A stretch of DNA of 64,000 bases, from contig OU612070.1 of assembly GCA_914767715.1 (NCBI GenBank), forward strand, positions 4,357,501-4,421,500. The letters are read 5' to 3'. Positions 52,502 through 64,000 of this stretch are shown here, one piece after another. Origin of the DNA: Membranipora membranacea. Its lineage: Eukaryota > Bryozoa > Gymnolaemata > Cheilostomatida > Membraniporidae. The position numbers and the translations under genes are program-made. Every line of letters begins with the position of its first letter. The stretch's first letter is position 1. The notes below the pieces were generated by a model that saw nothing but the letters and a program-made list of their open reading frames with translations, made no database searches and had not been told where the DNA came from.

Positions 52502-52692
52502 TCAAACTCAGACTATATCTTATAAATTACACAGAGTTTTTCTATATCAGTGACAGTTATATGTATGTGACGTAATAATGAGCTGCTCTTTTATAGACTT
52601 AGTCTCCTGGATACATGCAATGTGAGAGCTCAGTGTCCAGAAGAAATGATATGACACTTCTTACATCATCTTGGATTGCTATCATTAGACGA

Positions 52693-52698
52693 AATAAA
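52693..52698 (+). terminator. candidate polyadenylation signal of RIOX1
   Basis: AATAAA lies about 190 bases after the RIOX1 stop codon and is the first canonical signal there. Confidence 0.55.
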
Positions 52699-52719
52699 TT
52701 CCTACAAAATGTTACATAT

Positions 52720-55241
52720 GTATATCAAGGATGCAATGTTATTATGGCTACTCTGAGAAAAGGCCATAGAACAATAAGCTTGCAATGATTTTGGCAGTAT
52801 CAAACTTAGAACTCATTCTCCTGAGCCAACACCTTGTGCCTCGCTCATAATCAACGGCAGCAAGTGATCAAATAAGGTTATCTAACACAAACTAGGATGT
52901 GAACAATTTCTAAGTCAAATATACTAAACATGAATACAGAGGGATCCAAAATCTGTCTTTCATTTTGCCTATGGGCAGTTTAAAGATTACATTTTCCGCC
53001 GCCGAATCAACTCTATGCATATTCAATGTAAATGTATAGATAAATATTAATGCATACGATAGTAGAACAGGTTGACAGATCCAGATGACCAGGTGAGCAT
53101 AGCTTCAATCCGAAAACCAATGAGTATTGATTTGTCATAGCCGAGACAAAACTAATGATCTAGCAATTTTCAAGGATGAGATTTAAACAGTATGTGTGTA
53201 GAGCTTCATTCCAAAATCGGTGACCCAACTCATTTCCTAAATAACTAAATATAAATATGTATTCTATATAGTATATATTTACTATATATAATATAAACTA
53301 TCGCAACCAGAAAAGCGAGCCAGTGATTTGTGACCAAAGCTCAACAAATCCTGTAGAATCTGGTAAAATTTTAGGAATTTCAGTAGCTTACCTTACCCTT
53401 TTGGATCATGTGGAACATTTAGTCAAGAATTGCAACTCAAAGTTGTTTTCAATGGGCCAATTATGAAAGATCGGAATGGACCACAATGGTTTGAAGACTT
53501 ACTATTGTACGGTTATACGTTATGTTTTATCCTATGCATCACCTGTATTTTTCCAAAGTTAATCCAACACATCAAGGCTCAATTTGGAACATATACAGGA
53601 TTCAGCCACTTAAATAATCGAGCCAGACTTGGATTATGCTCAAAGACTTGAATTTTCAGAGCTGCCTACTGTACTATTTTATTTCTGAGATGTCTATAAC
53701 TGTTTTTAACTATATTGCGTCCAATGAAGACCATCCAACTTTTAGTCGTGTTGTTTTTATCTGTGCAATTGTATCCTCTCGCCTACGTACAATCTATCGC
53801 CCACCAAAGTGCAGGACACAAAAGCGTTTAAAGAGCTTTTCCCATACTACATGTCAGCTCTCAACAAAGTTTAAATTTCTCATTTTCATGTACCAATCCA
53901 ATCTTATTGCCTGTTGATACTTAGATTGTAATAATAAACCTAACCTAAGCTATCTCTCAAAGCGTGTGAGAATCTTTTGAAACATTCATGAGGATCCGCT
54001 ATAGACTATTACTAAGTTTATGGGAGCGACTTTCAATTTCAAGCTCAAAGTATTTACTCTAAATTCACATTATGCAATTTTATTCTTTATTGCTTTCCCT
54101 CTATCTATTGTGCAGGGTGAGAAACATAGGCTGAATGTATAAAAATTGATATAAAATTGAGCAATTAACCGTCTGACTGCAGAGAATGGTGGTAATGATT
54201 GTTATAATTAAAAGTTGTCTTCTTTTAATTATTTGCATAACAAAGCCAGAGTTCACATATTGATAGAAATTGGACTATAACTTTTAGCAATTCAAGTATG
54301 TAGATGAATTTGTAGTGTCAAACTACCCATGATTGGATCAACTGCAGGGAATTGTCCAATCAAATGATTGTCTCACCAAATTATCAATTACATCATAGGA
54401 GCTGAGCAATTTTCTGGAAAAAAGTCTGGTCATGTAAGCAGTTTCAACATATAAGGTGCAATTTCATGAAGTGCATTACCATTAGAAAGCTATATAACAG
54501 GGCTGTTGCAAACTATTTGCCAGCATTTGGCCTTTTTTCAATTCAGTTTGGTAACACTTAGTGCTTGTGAATCCATCTTTATCCTTGGCCTGTTGTTGTT
54601 GTTCAATTCATCGATTTGAGAAAGTCACAGCTGTTTGTACATCATCAGGTCTTACAAACTCCTTAGCTTAGTTGGCACCATAATGGAGTTAAAAATCATG
54701 CCATGGGATGGGTTGCTTGAAACTTGTCTCCTGCGGTTGGGCACTACCCATGGAGGAACAGGCCCTGTTAGTGTTAGTACTCACAGTGACTGAGTGAGAT
54801 ACAGGGGACTCCAGTCAACTCCTTTGTTGAGCAAACTTACTAAAATGTTTTGGAGAGATGAAGTGTCTAGCTCCACTGCAAACCTCAAACCCAACTCTCA
54901 TTTAAATATATAGGCAGCTTATTTCATCGACAACAGGGCAATTAGAAGAGTGTAGACTCAACTAAATAGGCCTACCTACAAGCTCTTACGTCAAGACTGT
55001 AGCCTAGGTATGCTCTGTATTTTCTTTATATAATTTGTCCTAATGAGGACAAGAAAGAAAGTAAGTTATATAAAGACTCATGAGCTGTGAGGAGATATAT
55101 ATAATATATGTTCTTCATAACTTTTTGTGTTTTAGAGTTAAGTGTCATCGGAAAACTTTTAGTATAAAAAGTTACAAGGGGAGATTAAATAATCTTGTAG
55201 TCAACAACCTTCACATTTGTCACACCCAAAGGACACAACAC
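52720..55241. other. intergenic region and 5' leader before the YME1L gene
   Basis: About 2.5 kb without a supported gene. A long AT dinucleotide-rich patch lies near 53265-53300, and a small hairpin (aattaaaag arms) near 54206-54230. A splice-acceptor-like tgttttag at about 55128-55135 precedes an open frame that joins the YME1L start, so the leader is probably spliced. The open frames at 53430-53917 have no family resemblance. Confidence 0.5.

Positions 55242-64000
<8,759 letters not shown>

Noticed and set aside
52242-52505. Antisense open frame rich in Pro/His/Leu over the RIOX1 acidic tail
   Set aside because: It is the mirror of the GA-rich acidic coding sequence, not an independent gene.
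53430-53917. Two overlapping open frames in the RIOX1-YME1L interval
   Set aside because: Low-complexity, AT-driven composition and no known domain. No flanking exons that would extend them.

Overview
The window is nuclear DNA from an animal. It is AT-rich, every gene is split into many short exons with GT..AG introns, and the encoded proteins are recognisable metazoan orthologues. Nothing in it is bacterial, organellar or viral. The bZIP, Kelch and AAA-protease genes suggest an invertebrate bilaterian. I cannot place it further from sequence alone, although the bZIP basic region reads like the mollusc/annelid type. All exon models were built by eye from reading frame, splice sites, phase and remembered family sequences; no search or RNA evidence was used.

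Layout, left to right: (1) 3' two thirds of a UAP56/DDX39-type mRNA-export helicase (+), ending at 3078. (2) A complete BROX-type BRO1-domain protein with a CAAX end (-), 8671 to 3919, tail to tail with the helicase. (3) About 4 kb without a recognised gene, then a PAR-type bZIP transcription factor (+), 12684-20250. (4) A complete KLHL20-type BTB-BACK-Kelch ubiquitin-ligase adaptor (-), 26824 to 22087. (5) A LINE fragment, then a DUF4806-domain locus (+), 29663-42380, made of shared 5' exons followed by three tandem DUF4806 exon cassettes; a degenerate LINE sits in one of its introns. (6) A complete RIOX1/NO66-type JmjC oxygenase (+), 43313-52501, with an unusual acidic C-terminal tail. (7) A YME1L-type mitochondrial i-AAA protease (+), 55242 to the window end, incomplete at the 3' side.

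The genes do not form a pathway. They cover mRNA export, ESCRT/membrane biology, transcription, ubiquitination, ribosome/chromatin hydroxylation and mitochondrial proteolysis. The most unusual region is the DUF4806 locus. Its three cassettes share exon number, intron phases and one exon of identical length (166 nt). Cassettes 2 and 3 have no visible start exon of their own, and cassette 2 carries a 20-nt gap that changes its entry frame. This is compatible with alternative 3' cassettes, or with tandem gene copies whose first exons I cannot see.

The introns carry several small foldback elements: two palindromic families with three copies each, a very symmetric double hairpin in RIOX1 intron 1, and a tRNA-like SINE.
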